From positions 124,001 to 188,000 of the forward strand of contig SSEL01000002.1 of NCBI GenBank assembly GCA_008012315.1: DNA of 64,000 bases, written 5' to 3'. Below the pieces are notes generated by a model, which did no database searches, had not been told where the DNA came from, and worked only from the letters and a program-made list of their open reading frames with translations. Positions 25,774 to 35,164 of the stretch are shown in pieces. The translations under genes and the position numbers were made by a program. How positions within the stretch are numbered: the first letter of the stretch is position 1; each line of letters opens with the position of its first letter. This DNA is from Rhodospirillaceae bacterium (GTDB lineage Bacteria; Pseudomonadota; Alphaproteobacteria; Dongiales; Dongiaceae).

Positions 25774-27664
25774 GGCGCGACCCGAAGATCGCGCGGAGCT
25801 TCAAGGCCAGGGACAGGGCGAACCGCGTCTCGGCATCATCCAGGTTCAGATTGAAGAGCTCCAGCAGGCGCTGCAATCGGTAGCGCAGCGTCGATGCATG
25901 AACCTGCAGCTCTTCCGCCGTTGCCTGGTAGCGACAGCCCTGGTTGATGAACGTCGCGGCCGTCTTCAGCAGATCCGTCGCATGTTCGCGGTCATATTTT
26001 TCGATCTGGCCGATGGTCTGCTGCATGAATTCCTGGGCCGCCTCGCCGTCGAGCGCCGAGAGCAGGAGGGCGAACGGACCAAAATCCTCCTGGCGCACCA
26101 GACCATGGCGGTCGAACAACCTGGCGAGCATCAGCAACCGGCTGCACTGTTCGAAACAGATTTGAAAATCTTCCAGCTTCTCGCAAAGCGTGCCGAAAGC
26201 GACGACCGGCTCACTTCCGAACTGCCATTGCGTCGCTTCCAGGATTTGCCGGCCCAGCGATGCCTTGAACTTGTCGAAGCTCTGGTTCTGGGCCTGTGGC
26301 TGGGTCTGGCCCTGGTTCTGGCACGGCAGGTAGACGAAGATCTTGCCGCCCAGTTCGAAAGCCAGCGCCCCGGATTTAGCATTCTTGAGAAGCGTATTGA
26401 GGCGCCGCAGCACCAGGGGGATGCCCCCATGCCGCTTGCTGCAGATATCCTCGATCTCGATCGCCAGGATGCGCGCCGGCAGGGTGATGTTCACTCCCAG
26501 CCGGTTGGCCCGGCCGAGAATCTGGCTTGGATCGGTCCAATTCCGTTTGAACAGATGGTCAAACAGATCCGCCAATTGCGACGAATCCTTACGGAACTGG
26601 ATATGGGTGCGCATGATCTGCGCGCTCAGGGCGAATTTCGCTTCCTGGGCAATCAGGAAATCGAGATCGTCCATGCCTCGTTGCCGCGGGAAAACGATCA
26701 AGCCGCCCACGGTTTCACCATCGACCTGCAGCGGCTCGACATAAGCCTGCCGGGCGATGGAGACGCCAAGCGGCGTCAGGTCGATCTGATGCAGCTGCCG
26801 GAAATCGGTGGGTTCCGTCCGGACGATGAGTTCCGCGAAATAGGCCGAGGCGACACCCTTGACGATCTCCGCCCATTCCGGATCGCTGAGTTTCTGGGCA
26901 TCCGGCGATCTGCCGATATGAAAACTGTCGGAGGTGAAGTCGATGATGATGATCTGATCCGGCAGGATCGATTCGACGATCCCGGCAATCGTGCTCATCG
27001 AACTGCCGCCGAGAACCCGTTCCAGCAGGCTCGAATTGATCTGCAGCGTCCGTTCCAGCCGACAGGTCACCAGCCGTTCATTATGCAGCGATTTTTCCTT
27101 ATCCACCGCAATCGCCGCCAGATGGCAGATGGTGGTGAGGAAATTGATTTCTTCCTCCGCCACCTTGATGCACTGATCGGAGCTGACCGACAGCACCATC
27201 TCGCGCGACTGCATATCGGTGCAGCTCAGCGGCAGGATGACGACAGTGTGATAGTGCCGGGCAATCGAATCGGCACGGAAGCCCGGAAAATCATCGGAAA
27301 CCTGCGCATCCTCGATGATGAGTGGCCGCTTGGTCTCGGCCACCCGCAGCGAGGGGCTCGTCGCCAATTCCCATCGCTGCGGCAGTTTGCTACTGATTTC
27401 CGGATGCGGATCGGTCCGGGTCACCAGGACGGAATAACCGTTCGACCGGTCGATCGCCATGATCGCACACCGCTTCCAGGAGGTGTTGCGGCACATGGCA
27501 TTTACAATGCGCTCGAATATCGTATTCAGGTCGCTGCAAGAATTGACCAGGCTCGTGATCTCGCGGATGGCTTCCAATTGGCTGCCCCGCAGATCGGCCG
27601 TGGAAACCTGTTCCGGCACGTTGATAGTCGGCTTGCGCAAGAGCGCATTGCGTAACTGTGTCAT
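25754..27664 (-). CDS. GAF-PucR/CdaR-family transcriptional regulator
   Basis: A 636-residue regulator. Residues about 25-180 look like a GAF sensor domain (SDLNTIFERIVNAMC to FLTTICHLAAIAV), the middle has a CdaR/GGDEF-like region and the C-terminus is the PucR helix-turn-helix (TFINQGCRYQATAEELQVHASTLRYRLQRL). Relatives control purine, sugar acid and aromatic catabolism. It is encoded after the Dpp-hydrolase-AA_synth operon and before the flavin-reductase-LLM operon on the same strand, so it could control either. The final residues RAGSF and the TAG come from a palindromic repeat, so the original C-terminus was probably replaced. Confidence 0.85.
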   Translation of the reverse strand: MTQLRNALLRKPTINVPEQVSTADLRGSQLEAIREITSLVNSCSDLNTIFERIVNAMCRNTSWKRCAIMAIDRSNGYSVLVTRTDPHPEISSKLPQRWELATSPSLRVAETKRPLIIEDAQVSDDFPGFRADSIARHYHTVVILPLSCTDMQSREMVLSVSSDQCIKVAEEEINFLTTICHLAAIAVDKEKSLHNERLVTCRLERTLQINSSLLERVLGGSSMSTIAGIVESILPDQIIIIDFTSDSFHIGRSPDAQKLSDPEWAEIVKGVASAYFAELIVRTEPTDFRQLHQIDLTPLGVSIARQAYVEPLQVDGETVGGLIVFPRQRGMDDLDFLIAQEAKFALSAQIMRTHIQFRKDSSQLADLFDHLFKRNWTDPSQILGRANRLGVNITLPARILAIEIEDICSKRHGGIPLVLRRLNTLLKNAKSGALAFELGGKIFVYLPCQNQGQTQPQAQNQSFDKFKASLGRQILEATQWQFGSEPVVAFGTLCEKLEDFQICFEQCSRLLMLARLFDRHGLVRQEDFGPFALLLSALDGEAAQEFMQQTIGQIEKYDREHATDLLKTAATFINQGCRYQATAEELQVHASTLRYRLQRLLELFNLNLDDAETRFALSLALKLRAIFGSRPRAGSF

Positions 27665-27775
27665 CCGTATCCTATCTATCGATAGAGATGTCCTTCACCT
27701 GCTTGATCGACCGGCACCGGGCTAGACAGTTGGGCGGCGAACCCAGTCGGGATCAACCCTCGCCGCCCGCATCGC

Positions 27776-28387
27776 TCAGCCTTCCTTCAGGACGGTGTTG
27801 TTCGAGCTGATCCCCATCTCCTTCATGTCCTCGAAGCGGTCGCCGATCCGGTGATGCGGCCGGCCGGCCGTCGCAGCACCGATGGCGATGACGATTTCAT
27901 CATCCGCCGGGGCATCGGGGATATTGAAGGAAATGGTCAGGAAGTGCGAGCGGGTGCCTGATTCACGAATATGCGTCATCGGGATATCGATGCTGCAGCC
28001 CGGGCCTGCCCGCTTATTGGTGAAAGAAAGATAGGAGGTTCCGCCTACGGCTTCGCGCAACCGGTTGCCGAAACGCAGGGTGTGGATGAGAGCGGAAGCG
28101 TGTTCCACTTCGCCATCGGCGCCGACAACCGCCGCCTTGCCATAAGCCTCGACCACATCAGCACCACCGGCAAGGTCCATCAGCCGGGGCACCAGCAAGT
28201 CACCCAGCAGGGCGGCATGGGAAAGAATAGCCGGCCTCAGGTCTTCCGTGAACTTATCGCCGCGCCAGGGGCTCCTGACGACAGCCGCCGCCGCGACGAA
28301 GCGCGTCGGACGCGGGACCTCGCGACGGCCTTCGATAAGAACTTCTTCCGCATAGGTCACGATTTTACGAACTAAGGGTTGGACCAT
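27776..28387 (-). CDS. Amino acid synthesis (AA_synth/DUF1185) family protein
   Basis: A 203-residue protein of the PF06684 family. It has no verified reaction that I know of. The recognisable features are VRKIVTYAEEVLIEGGR-like N-terminus, AAAAVVRSPW, the Gly-rich LMDLAGGADVVEAYGKAAVVG and CSIDIPMTH near residues 135-145. Such genes recur beside LLM monooxygenases, flavin reductases and amidohydrolases in alphaproteobacteria, and here it directly follows an alpha/beta hydrolase and Dpp importer (143 bases). A role in processing a nitrogen-containing ring or its amide product is inference. GGAGG precedes the ATG by 11 bases. Confidence 0.85.
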   Translation of the reverse strand: MVQPLVRKIVTYAEEVLIEGRREVPRPTRFVAAAAVVRSPWRGDKFTEDLRPAILSHAALLGDLLVPRLMDLAGGADVVEAYGKAAVVGADGEVEHASALIHTLRFGNRLREAVGGTSYLSFTNKRAGPGCSIDIPMTHIRESGTRSHFLTISFNIPDAPADDEIVIAIGAATAGRPHHRIGDRFEDMKEMGISSNNTVLKEG

Positions 28388-28530
28388 TTCCAGAAAACCT
28401 CCACATCTCTACTTGAAAGAGTGACAAACCCGAAAGGAATTGACCCTAACGGGCCGCGGGGCCGCGAAGTATCCACAAAAGTGAGCATTCGCCGCTCATT
28501 TCTTCGTAACTTTCGTTGAACAGGTCAGCC

Positions 28531-29325
28531 TCACCTTTGGCTGGCGATGAAATCCTGAACCAGCTTCGAAACGGTGTCGGGCGCCTCGATCAGGATCGAG
28601 TGCTTCAGGCCGGGCAGAATTTCCATCGACGACCCGGCGATGGCGTCATGCATATTGCCCGCCATCCGTGGATTGGAGCCGATATCGTGTTCACCGGTAA
28701 TGATCAGGGTCGGCGACTTCACGCGCGGCAGTTCATCGATCAGGTCGCTGGTGCAGAGAACGCGATAGGCGGCGCGGATGCTCGCCTGGTCAAGGGAATT
28801 GCTTCGACCGACGGACGCCACCAAATCCGGATTGCGGGCGATGAAGTCATCCGTGTACCAGCGCCGGATCGAGCTTTCGAAATGGGTGTTGAAATCGCCC
28901 TTTTCCACCGCCTCAAGGCGTTCGGTCACCCGGGCGCGCTCCACCTCGTTGCGGCCGGCAACCGTGCTCAAGAGTATAAGGTGATCGACGCGTTCCGGAT
29001 AATCGAGAGTGAAGCGCTGGGCAACGAGTCCGCCCAACGAAAAACCGGCGAGATGGAATCGCTCGAATCCCAGTCCCACCGTCAATTCCGCAAGATCGCC
29101 GGCGAAATCCTCCAGGCTATAGGGGCCTTCGGGCTTATCCGAACTGCCATGCCCCCGCAAATCGAAACGCAGGATACGGAAATTCTTTTCCAGATAGGGG
29201 ACGACGTGGTCCCATCCTTCCAACTGATCGCTCACCCCATGGACGAGAACCATATTCGGCCCCTCGCCTTCCAGGCGATAGCGGGTGCGGATCCGGCTTC
29301 CATCGAAATATCTATCGGCACTCAT
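28531..29325 (-). CDS. Alpha/beta hydrolase, enol-lactonase/RutD-like, copy 2
   Basis: A 264-residue paralogue of the hydrolase at 18418, with triad S96 (AGFSLGG), D214 (GEHDIGSNP) and H242 (LKHSIL). The two share RYRLEG, HLAGFSLGGLV, VDHLILLSTVAGR-type segments and GSNPRMA, so they diverged from one ancestor and probably act on related molecules. I take the ATG at 29325 as start. It lies 34 bases after the last Dpp ATPase gene, so uptake and hydrolysis are encoded together. Confidence 0.88.
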   Translation of the reverse strand: MSADRYFDGSRIRTRYRLEGEGPNMVLVHGVSDQLEGWDHVVPYLEKNFRILRFDLRGHGSSDKPEGPYSLEDFAGDLAELTVGLGFERFHLAGFSLGGLVAQRFTLDYPERVDHLILLSTVAGRNEVERARVTERLEAVEKGDFNTHFESSIRRWYTDDFIARNPDLVASVGRSNSLDQASIRAAYRVLCTSDLIDELPRVKSPTLIITGEHDIGSNPRMAGNMHDAIAGSSMEILPGLKHSILIEAPDTVSKLVQDFIASQR

Positions 29326-29359
29326 CTCTGTCTTCTTTCGCCCCAGCACTTCTTGTGTT

Positions 29360-30337
29360 TCAGCCTACATCGTCCCGGATACAGGCCCGCGCATGTGTGG
29401 CGCTGACCGATCGCATCTCCGGCACCTTGGTCGCGCAATCGGCGATGGCGTAAGGACAGCGTGTGCGGAAGACACAGCCCGATGGCGGATTGGCCGGATC
29501 CGGCAGATCGCCCTGCAGAATGATCCGCTGGCGGCGATTGGAGGTATCGGGATCGAGAACTGCGGAAAGCAGCGCAATCGTATAAGGATGCTTGGGCGAG
29601 CCGCAGACCTCGGCCGCCGTGCCAATTTCCATGATCCGGCCGAGATAGACCACCGCGATCCGGTCGGCGAGATATTCCACCACCGCCAGATTGTGCGAGA
29701 TGAAGATCATCGACAAGCCGAGGCGCTGCTTGAGATCCCTGAGCAGCGCGATGATCTGCGCCTGAACGGAAACGTCCAGGGCGGAAACCGGCTCGTCGGC
29801 GACCACGAATTGCGGTTCGACGGCAAGGGCCCGGGCGATCACAACGCGCTGCCGCTGCCCGCCTGACAACTCGTTGGGCAATCTCGTCATGTAATCGGCA
29901 CTGAGGCCGACCATATCGAGAAGCTCCGCAACCCGCTCCTTCCGCTTTTGCCGATCCTTGATCAGGTTTTGAACGATGAGTGGCTCGGAGAGAATCTCCT
30001 CGATCGTCATCGTCGGATTCAAGGCGGCATAAGGATCCTGGAAGATGATCTGCGCACTGCGCCGATACTGCCGAAGCTCCGATCCGGAAAACTTCGTAAC
30101 GTCCTTGCCGTTGAAGATGATCTCGCCATCGCTTGGCTCGGTCAGGCGCAAGACGCTGCGGCCGATCGTCGTCTTGCCCGACCCGGATTCACCGACGATG
30201 CCGAGAACTTCATGCGAGCTCAAGCTGAAGGAAACATCCTGCACCGCATGGATGTGTCCCACGGCGCGGGGAATAAGGCCTCGACGGATGTCGAATCGTT
30301 TCTGGAGGTTTTTAACGTCGAGCAGCGGCGAATTCAT
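29360..30337 (-). CDS. Dpp/Opp-type ABC importer, ATPase F
   Basis: A 325-residue peptide/nickel-type ATPase with Walker A GESGSGKTT, signature LSGGQRQR, Walker B FVVADEPVSALD and the C-terminal oligopeptide/dipeptide domain with the Cys-containing cluster CVFRTRCPYAIADC. The ATG at 30337 follows GGGAGGATGC and overlaps the upstream ATPase gene by 26 bases. Confidence 0.9.
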   Translation of the reverse strand: MNSPLLDVKNLQKRFDIRRGLIPRAVGHIHAVQDVSFSLSSHEVLGIVGESGSGKTTIGRSVLRLTEPSDGEIIFNGKDVTKFSGSELRQYRRSAQIIFQDPYAALNPTMTIEEILSEPLIVQNLIKDRQKRKERVAELLDMVGLSADYMTRLPNELSGGQRQRVVIARALAVEPQFVVADEPVSALDVSVQAQIIALLRDLKQRLGLSMIFISHNLAVVEYLADRIAVVYLGRIMEIGTAAEVCGSPKHPYTIALLSAVLDPDTSNRRQRIILQGDLPDPANPPSGCVFRTRCPYAIADCATKVPEMRSVSATHARACIRDDVG

Positions 30338-31406
30338 CGCATCCTCCCAACTGCAATTCTTTCCAGCGCAGGCAGCGAACCAGATGTTCGCGCTTGGCCA
30401 TGTCCAATTCTGGCATCGTCGCGCGGCAAGCCTCCGTCGCATAGGCGCAGCGCGGATTGAACGAGCAGCCATCCACCCGCTCGAAGGCGCTGGGCGCCCG
30501 CCCCGGAATGCCGCGAAGCTCATAGCCTTTCATTTGCGATGATCCGAGCCGTGGAATGGCTTCGAGCAGCGCGCGGGTATAGGGCATATGCGGGGTGTCG
30601 AAGAGATCCCTTGTCGCCGCCGTCTCGACGATCTGCCCGGCATAGAGGACGATCGCCCGGTCCGCCATCTCCGACACCACGCCGAGATCATGGGTGATGA
30701 AGAGAATCGCCATCCCCGTTTCAGCTTGCAGCGACTTCAGAAGATCGATGATCTGTGCCTGGACCGTGGCATCCAGGGCCGTGGTCGCTTCATCCGCCAC
30801 CAGGAGCTTGGATTCACAGCAAAGGGCCATGGCGATCATCACGCGCTGACGCATGCCGCCCGACAGCTGGTGCGGATAACGGGCCATGCATTGTTCCGGA
30901 TTGGGAATGCCGAGCCGCCGGAGGTAGTAAAGCACCCGTTCCCGTGCCTCGTTACGCCGCAGCTTGCGATGGGCCAGCAACGCTTCGGTGATCTGATGAC
31001 CGATGGAATGCAGCGGATTGAGCGAGGACATCGGCTCCTGGAAGACGATGGAAATGTCGTTGCCCCGCACCCGCTTCATCTCGCGATCGGATATGGCGAA
31101 CAGATCGCGGGTAACGCCGTCCTTGCAGCGCAGCAGGGCTGTGCCGGAGACGGCCACTTTGTCTTCGTAGCGAAGCAGGCCCATCAAGGCATGGCCGATG
31201 GTGGATTTGCCGGATCCCGATTCCCCGACCAGCGCGACGACTTCGCCGGATTTCAGGTTGATATCGACATTCCGCACGGCCCTCACCTGCTGGCCGGCCA
31301 TATGATAGCTGACCGACAGATTCCGCAGATCGAGCAGCGTCTCGCCATCTGAAGGCGATCCGCCGGTCACCGGCATCGGATATGATTTGACCGTACTTTC
31401 AGTCAT
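30312..31406 (-). CDS. Dpp/Opp-type ABC importer, ATPase D
   Basis: A 364-residue ATPase with Walker A GESGSGKST, signature LSGGMRQR, Walker B LLVADEATTALD and a C-terminal CSFNPRCAYATEAC metal-type cluster. The usual PT after DE is AT here, a mild change. It overlaps the DppC-like permease by 8 bases. It pairs with the following ATPase as a heterodimer. Confidence 0.9.
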   Translation of the reverse strand: MTESTVKSYPMPVTGGSPSDGETLLDLRNLSVSYHMAGQQVRAVRNVDINLKSGEVVALVGESGSGKSTIGHALMGLLRYEDKVAVSGTALLRCKDGVTRDLFAISDREMKRVRGNDISIVFQEPMSSLNPLHSIGHQITEALLAHRKLRRNEARERVLYYLRRLGIPNPEQCMARYPHQLSGGMRQRVMIAMALCCESKLLVADEATTALDATVQAQIIDLLKSLQAETGMAILFITHDLGVVSEMADRAIVLYAGQIVETAATRDLFDTPHMPYTRALLEAIPRLGSSQMKGYELRGIPGRAPSAFERVDGCSFNPRCAYATEACRATMPELDMAKREHLVRCLRWKELQLGGCDEFAAARR

Positions 31407-32235
31407 CTTTTGACCCGAGAAGATAGAAACCCAAGACGGTCAGCGTCACAGCGGCACCTGGCGCAATGCTCATCAGCGGCGAGAAAGCCAGGAACTGCAC
31501 GCCCTCGCGCACCATCGTCCCCCAATCCGGCGTGGGCGGCGGCACGCCGAGACCGAGGAAGGACAGGCTCGCCGAGCTGAAGATACCGAAGGCAACGGTG
31601 ATGGAGAACTGCGCGACCACGAGCCGGATGGCATTCGGCAGGATATGCTGCCGGATGATCCAGCCTGGCGAGCCGCCGAGCGCCCGCGCCGCCTCCACAT
31701 AGACGCTTTCACGAATGAAGATGACCTGCCCACGCACCAGCCGCGCCATTTGCGGCCACATCACGAAGCCGAGCACCAGGGCGATATTGATCGCCGTCGA
31801 ACCGACGATGGCGGTGATAATCAGCGCCAGGATCAGGGCCGGCAGGGCGACGAACAGATCGATGATTTGCAGGATGAAGAGATCGATCGTGCCGCGGGCA
31901 TAGCCAGCGATCAAGCCGATCGGCACACCGAGCACGGTCCCCAGAACGCCGACGCCGAAGCCGATCAGGACCGAGACGCGGATGCCATGGATGACCCGCG
32001 AGAAGACATCACGACCCAGCGCATCCGTTCCGAACCAATGGCTGGCGGAAGCGCGCTGCAGGATATCGAGGCTCGACTGGTTGGGATCGGACAGGCCGAG
32101 ATAGGGCGCAAGGATGCCGAGGACGATCAAAACCGTAATGATCATCAAGCCGATAGACTGGCGAACCGACAGCTTGCCAAGCTTTTCCCGCCAGGGGGAG
32201 ACGGATGGGGCGCGATTTTCTGAAACGGTGGTCAT
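31399..32235 (-). CDS. Dpp/Opp-type ABC importer, permease C
   Basis: A 278-residue permease with an N-terminal cytoplasmic tail of about 30 residues, then the family's characteristic LGLSDPNQSSLDILQRASASHWFGTDALGRDVFSRV near residues 47-85 and coupling loop VEAARALGGSPGWIIRQHILP. It starts 3 bases after the DppB-like gene. Confidence 0.92.
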   Translation of the reverse strand: MTTVSENRAPSVSPWREKLGKLSVRQSIGLMIITVLIVLGILAPYLGLSDPNQSSLDILQRASASHWFGTDALGRDVFSRVIHGIRVSVLIGFGVGVLGTVLGVPIGLIAGYARGTIDLFILQIIDLFVALPALILALIITAIVGSTAINIALVLGFVMWPQMARLVRGQVIFIRESVYVEAARALGGSPGWIIRQHILPNAIRLVVAQFSITVAFGIFSSASLSFLGLGVPPPTPDWGTMVREGVQFLAFSPLMSIAPGAAVTLTVLGFYLLGSKDD

Positions 32236-32238
32236 GGG

Positions 32239-33177
32239 TTACCCTAGCGACACTTGCCGGTTGATGGAGGTATAGACGATGTCGGAAACGAGATTCGCCA
32301 CCATCACCCCAAAGATCACCAGGATGCCGATCGCCAGCATGACCGGAAAATCATGCGCACCGATCGCGCCGACGAACAGGCGCCCCACACCCGGCATCGA
32401 GAACACCATTTCGGTCACCACCGCACCGCCGACCAGCGGCCCCAGCGACAGGCCGACATAAGTGACGACCGGCAGGATGGCATTCGGCAAAGCGTGGACC
32501 AGCGAGACGCGCGTTTCGGAAAGCCCCTTGGCCCGCGCCACCTTGATGAACAGGCGACGATAAGCCGCTTTATATTCTTCGCGATAGACCAGGGTGAAGG
32601 AGCCGAAGTAGTTCGCCGCCAAGGTCACGACCGGCAGAATGATATGCGACAGATGCGCGCCGACCCCCGCCGACCACGGCACCCAGCCGGTCGTCGGCAG
32701 CCAGCGCAGCTTCACGGCGAAGATGAAGATCAGGCAGATGCCCAGCATGAAATTGGGAATCGTGATGCCGATGACGGCCAGCGTCGTCGTGATCGGCTGT
32801 ACCACGCGGCGCGCGAAAGGAACGCTGTTGAACAGCACCGTTGCCACCACCGCCAGCAGGATCGCCCAAAGGCTGAGTTCGAGCGTGACGGGGATCGTCG
32901 GCAGCAGGGCATCGGCGACGGATTGCTGCGACGTATAGGAGCGTCCGAAATCTCCGCGAAGCGCATGTGCGATCCAGTCGAGATACTGAACGATGATCGG
33001 TCGATCGAAACCATATTGCTTGTTGAGCGCGGCGATTTCCTCGAGCGAGGCTTCCTGTCCCAGCATCGCCGCCGCCGGGCTGCCGAGGAACGACGAGACG
33101 GTCGCGAAGAGGAGAAACGTCATCGCGATGACGTTGGGAATCATGAGCAATATACGGCGCGTGATATGGCTCAACAT
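32239..33177 (-). CDS. Dpp/Opp-type ABC importer, permease B
   Basis: A 312-residue permease beginning MLSHITRRILLMIPNVIAMT, with the family segment LNKQYGFDRPIIVQYLDWI around residue 53 and coupling loop IKVARAKGLSETRVSLVHALPN. Six membrane segments. It follows the binding-protein gene after 127 bases that contain a hairpin. Confidence 0.92.
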   Translation of the reverse strand: MLSHITRRILLMIPNVIAMTFLLFATVSSFLGSPAAAMLGQEASLEEIAALNKQYGFDRPIIVQYLDWIAHALRGDFGRSYTSQQSVADALLPTIPVTLELSLWAILLAVVATVLFNSVPFARRVVQPITTTLAVIGITIPNFMLGICLIFIFAVKLRWLPTTGWVPWSAGVGAHLSHIILPVVTLAANYFGSFTLVYREEYKAAYRRLFIKVARAKGLSETRVSLVHALPNAILPVVTYVGLSLGPLVGGAVVTEMVFSMPGVGRLFVGAIGAHDFPVMLAIGILVIFGVMVANLVSDIVYTSINRQVSLG

Positions 33178-33254
33178 TCGGTAAGTCTCTCCGCAGGCAG
33201 CTGGTCGTTAGCAAGGGCGGAAGCCGACCGGCGGCCCGCTTCCGCATAAAGGCC

Positions 33255-33286
33255 GGGCAAGCCACCGCTGCAAGCGGCGCTTGCCC
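33255..33286. repeat. Hairpin after DppA-like gene
   Basis: GGGCAAGC (33255-33262) pairs with GCTTGCCC (33279-33286); an inner CCGCT-GCA-AGCGG extends the stem. It lies just beyond the stop of the minus-strand binding-protein gene and before the permease genes, the same position as hairpins in two other importer operons here. Confidence 0.7.
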
Positions 33287-33304
33287 ATCGCCATTTTTCC
33301 TAAT

Positions 33305-34840
33305 TCACTGATCTTTCCACATATCACGGAAGCGTGGAATAAGGTCGGGGATCCAGGTAAAGCCTTGGACGCCCTTGCCCATCGCCGCATATTCCGCGGA
33401 GAAGACGATCGACACGTAAGGCAGATCTTCGGCCAGGATCTTGTGGACCTGATCATAGAGTTCCTTGCGCTTCGCCGTATCCGAAATCAGGCGCGCCTGA
33501 TCCAGCAGCTTGTCCACTTCGGGATTGCTGTATCCCGTGGAGTTTGCCGTTCCCTTGCTATGGAAGAGGATATGCAGCAATCCGTCCGGATCGGCCCGCT
33601 GTGTCCAGGTCATCGGAACGAAGTTGATCTTCCGATCCAGCGTCAGCTGATAATACTGGTCGTAATCCACCGGCTGCAATTGGACATCGAGGCCAATCGC
33701 ATCGAGCTGCTCCTTCACAAGCTGGTCGTATTGGCGGAGGATATTGTTGCTCGGATCGGAGAGGGTGATCTTGGTGCCCGGCTTGATGCCCGCTTCGGCA
33801 AGCAACTGCTTCGCCTTTTCGGGGTTGTACTCATAGGGCTTGTCCGATGGCGACCACCACAGGCCGGGTGCACTCGGACCATTGGCGATCGTCGCCTGGC
33901 CGTTCCACAGAATTGCATTGATCCGGTTGCGATCGATCGCATAGGCGATGGCCTGCCGCAACTTCGCATTGTTGAACGGCGGTTCGTTCCAATGCCATTG
34001 CAGCGAATACCATTGTCCGTTCTTGATTGGATCGAGCTTGATATCCGGATTGTCCTGCACGAGTTGAATGTCGCGGGGCTGCAATTCGGCAACGAAATCG
34101 ATCTCGCCCGTCACCAGACGCTGCAAGCCGACGGTCGTGTTCGCGATATCGGTGAAGACCACATGATCGAGATAGGGATGGCCTTCCTGCCAATACTGTT
34201 CGTTGCGGTCCACCGTCACGTGATTGCCGCGCACCCATTCCTTGAAGACGAAGGGGCCGGTGCCGACCGGATGGCTGCCGATATCCTTGCCATATTTCTG
34301 CGCCGCAGCGGGCGATTCCATGAGACCGGCACGATCGGCCAGGGCGGCCATCAAAGGCGGGAAAGCTTCTTTCAGGTTCAAGGTAACGGTCGACTTATCG
34401 ACCACTTCCACCGAATCGATGACCGCCAACTGCTTGCGCTGCGCCGATCCGGTCGCCGGATCGAGGCGATGATCGAAATTCCACTTCACGGCGTCGGCGT
34501 CGAAATCCGTGCCGTCATGGAACTTCACGCCTTTACGCAGATGCAATGTGATGCGCTTTCCGTCCGGACTGACATCCCAGCTTTCCGCCAGGAGCGGATG
34601 AATTGAAAAGTCCGGCGCCAGGGTCACCAGCGAATCGAATACCAGGAACAGAATTTGCCGTTCCGACCATTGCACGGACGCGATCGGGTCCAATGTCTGG
34701 GCATCGCTTTGCGTGCCGACGGTCAGCGTACCGCCCTTCTTCGGCGTCGCGCTTTCCTCGGCTGAGGCTGACAGGCTACCCAGCGCCATGGCGCAGCAAA
34801 TCGCGCCTAGAGCCAACCCTCTCCCGATTTTCTCGAGCAT
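33305..34840 (-). CDS. Dpp/Opp-type substrate-binding protein
   Basis: A 511-residue family 5 extracellular binding protein. The signal peptide (MLEKIGRGLALGAICCAMALGS..) ends near SASAEES. Typical mature features are TLTVGTQSDAQTLDPIASV, WSLQWHWNEPPFNN-like mid-region and KRKELYDQVHKILAEDLPYV near the C-terminus. Members carry peptides but also opines, glutathione and agrocinopine-type ligands. The linked hydrolase and AA_synth genes argue for a ligand other than ordinary peptides. A TTGTATACCAT box lies 93 bases upstream of the ATG. Confidence 0.9.
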   Translation of the reverse strand: MLEKIGRGLALGAICCAMALGSLSASAEESATPKKGGTLTVGTQSDAQTLDPIASVQWSERQILFLVFDSLVTLAPDFSIHPLLAESWDVSPDGKRITLHLRKGVKFHDGTDFDADAVKWNFDHRLDPATGSAQRKQLAVIDSVEVVDKSTVTLNLKEAFPPLMAALADRAGLMESPAAAQKYGKDIGSHPVGTGPFVFKEWVRGNHVTVDRNEQYWQEGHPYLDHVVFTDIANTTVGLQRLVTGEIDFVAELQPRDIQLVQDNPDIKLDPIKNGQWYSLQWHWNEPPFNNAKLRQAIAYAIDRNRINAILWNGQATIANGPSAPGLWWSPSDKPYEYNPEKAKQLLAEAGIKPGTKITLSDPSNNILRQYDQLVKEQLDAIGLDVQLQPVDYDQYYQLTLDRKINFVPMTWTQRADPDGLLHILFHSKGTANSTGYSNPEVDKLLDQARLISDTAKRKELYDQVHKILAEDLPYVSIVFSAEYAAMGKGVQGFTWIPDLIPRFRDMWKDQ

Positions 34841-35164
34841 TGCTTCAAATCCTCCCTAAGTGCTTGACGATGGCCCGTTTTTCAAAAAAGCTGTCGGCCT
34901 CGCGTCTTTTGCAATACCAGAACATTATCATTTTGTATACCATCATTCAATGTTCACATACCGCAGCGGCAAAGCGAGGCGATCGAAGGGTTATCAATCT
35001 TGCGGAATCGAACGTCTGATGGTATACCAAACAGATGTAACATCCTCATTGGCAATGTGACTTCTAACACTTTAAGTTGCCATTTTGTGCACTGCGACGC
35101 CGGCCATGCGGGATCACGCGCGCATCGAAACCGGACGCAGTCGTAGCAAACGAAAGGGAAATTA
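34841..35164. promoter_or_regulatory. Divergent control region of Dpp operon and GntR gene
   Basis: No gene is seen in these 324 bases. Two related boxes are present: TTGTATACCAT at 34933-34943 on the Dpp side and TGGTATACCA at 35020-35029 (perfect palindrome) on the GntR side. They match the palindrome before the second GntR gene (42467-42480). Confidence 0.65.

Noticed and set aside
25754-27664. Sigma-54-dependent activator, because of the GAF domain
   Set aside because: No AAA+ GAFTGA or Walker motifs; the C-terminus is the PucR-type helix-turn-helix.
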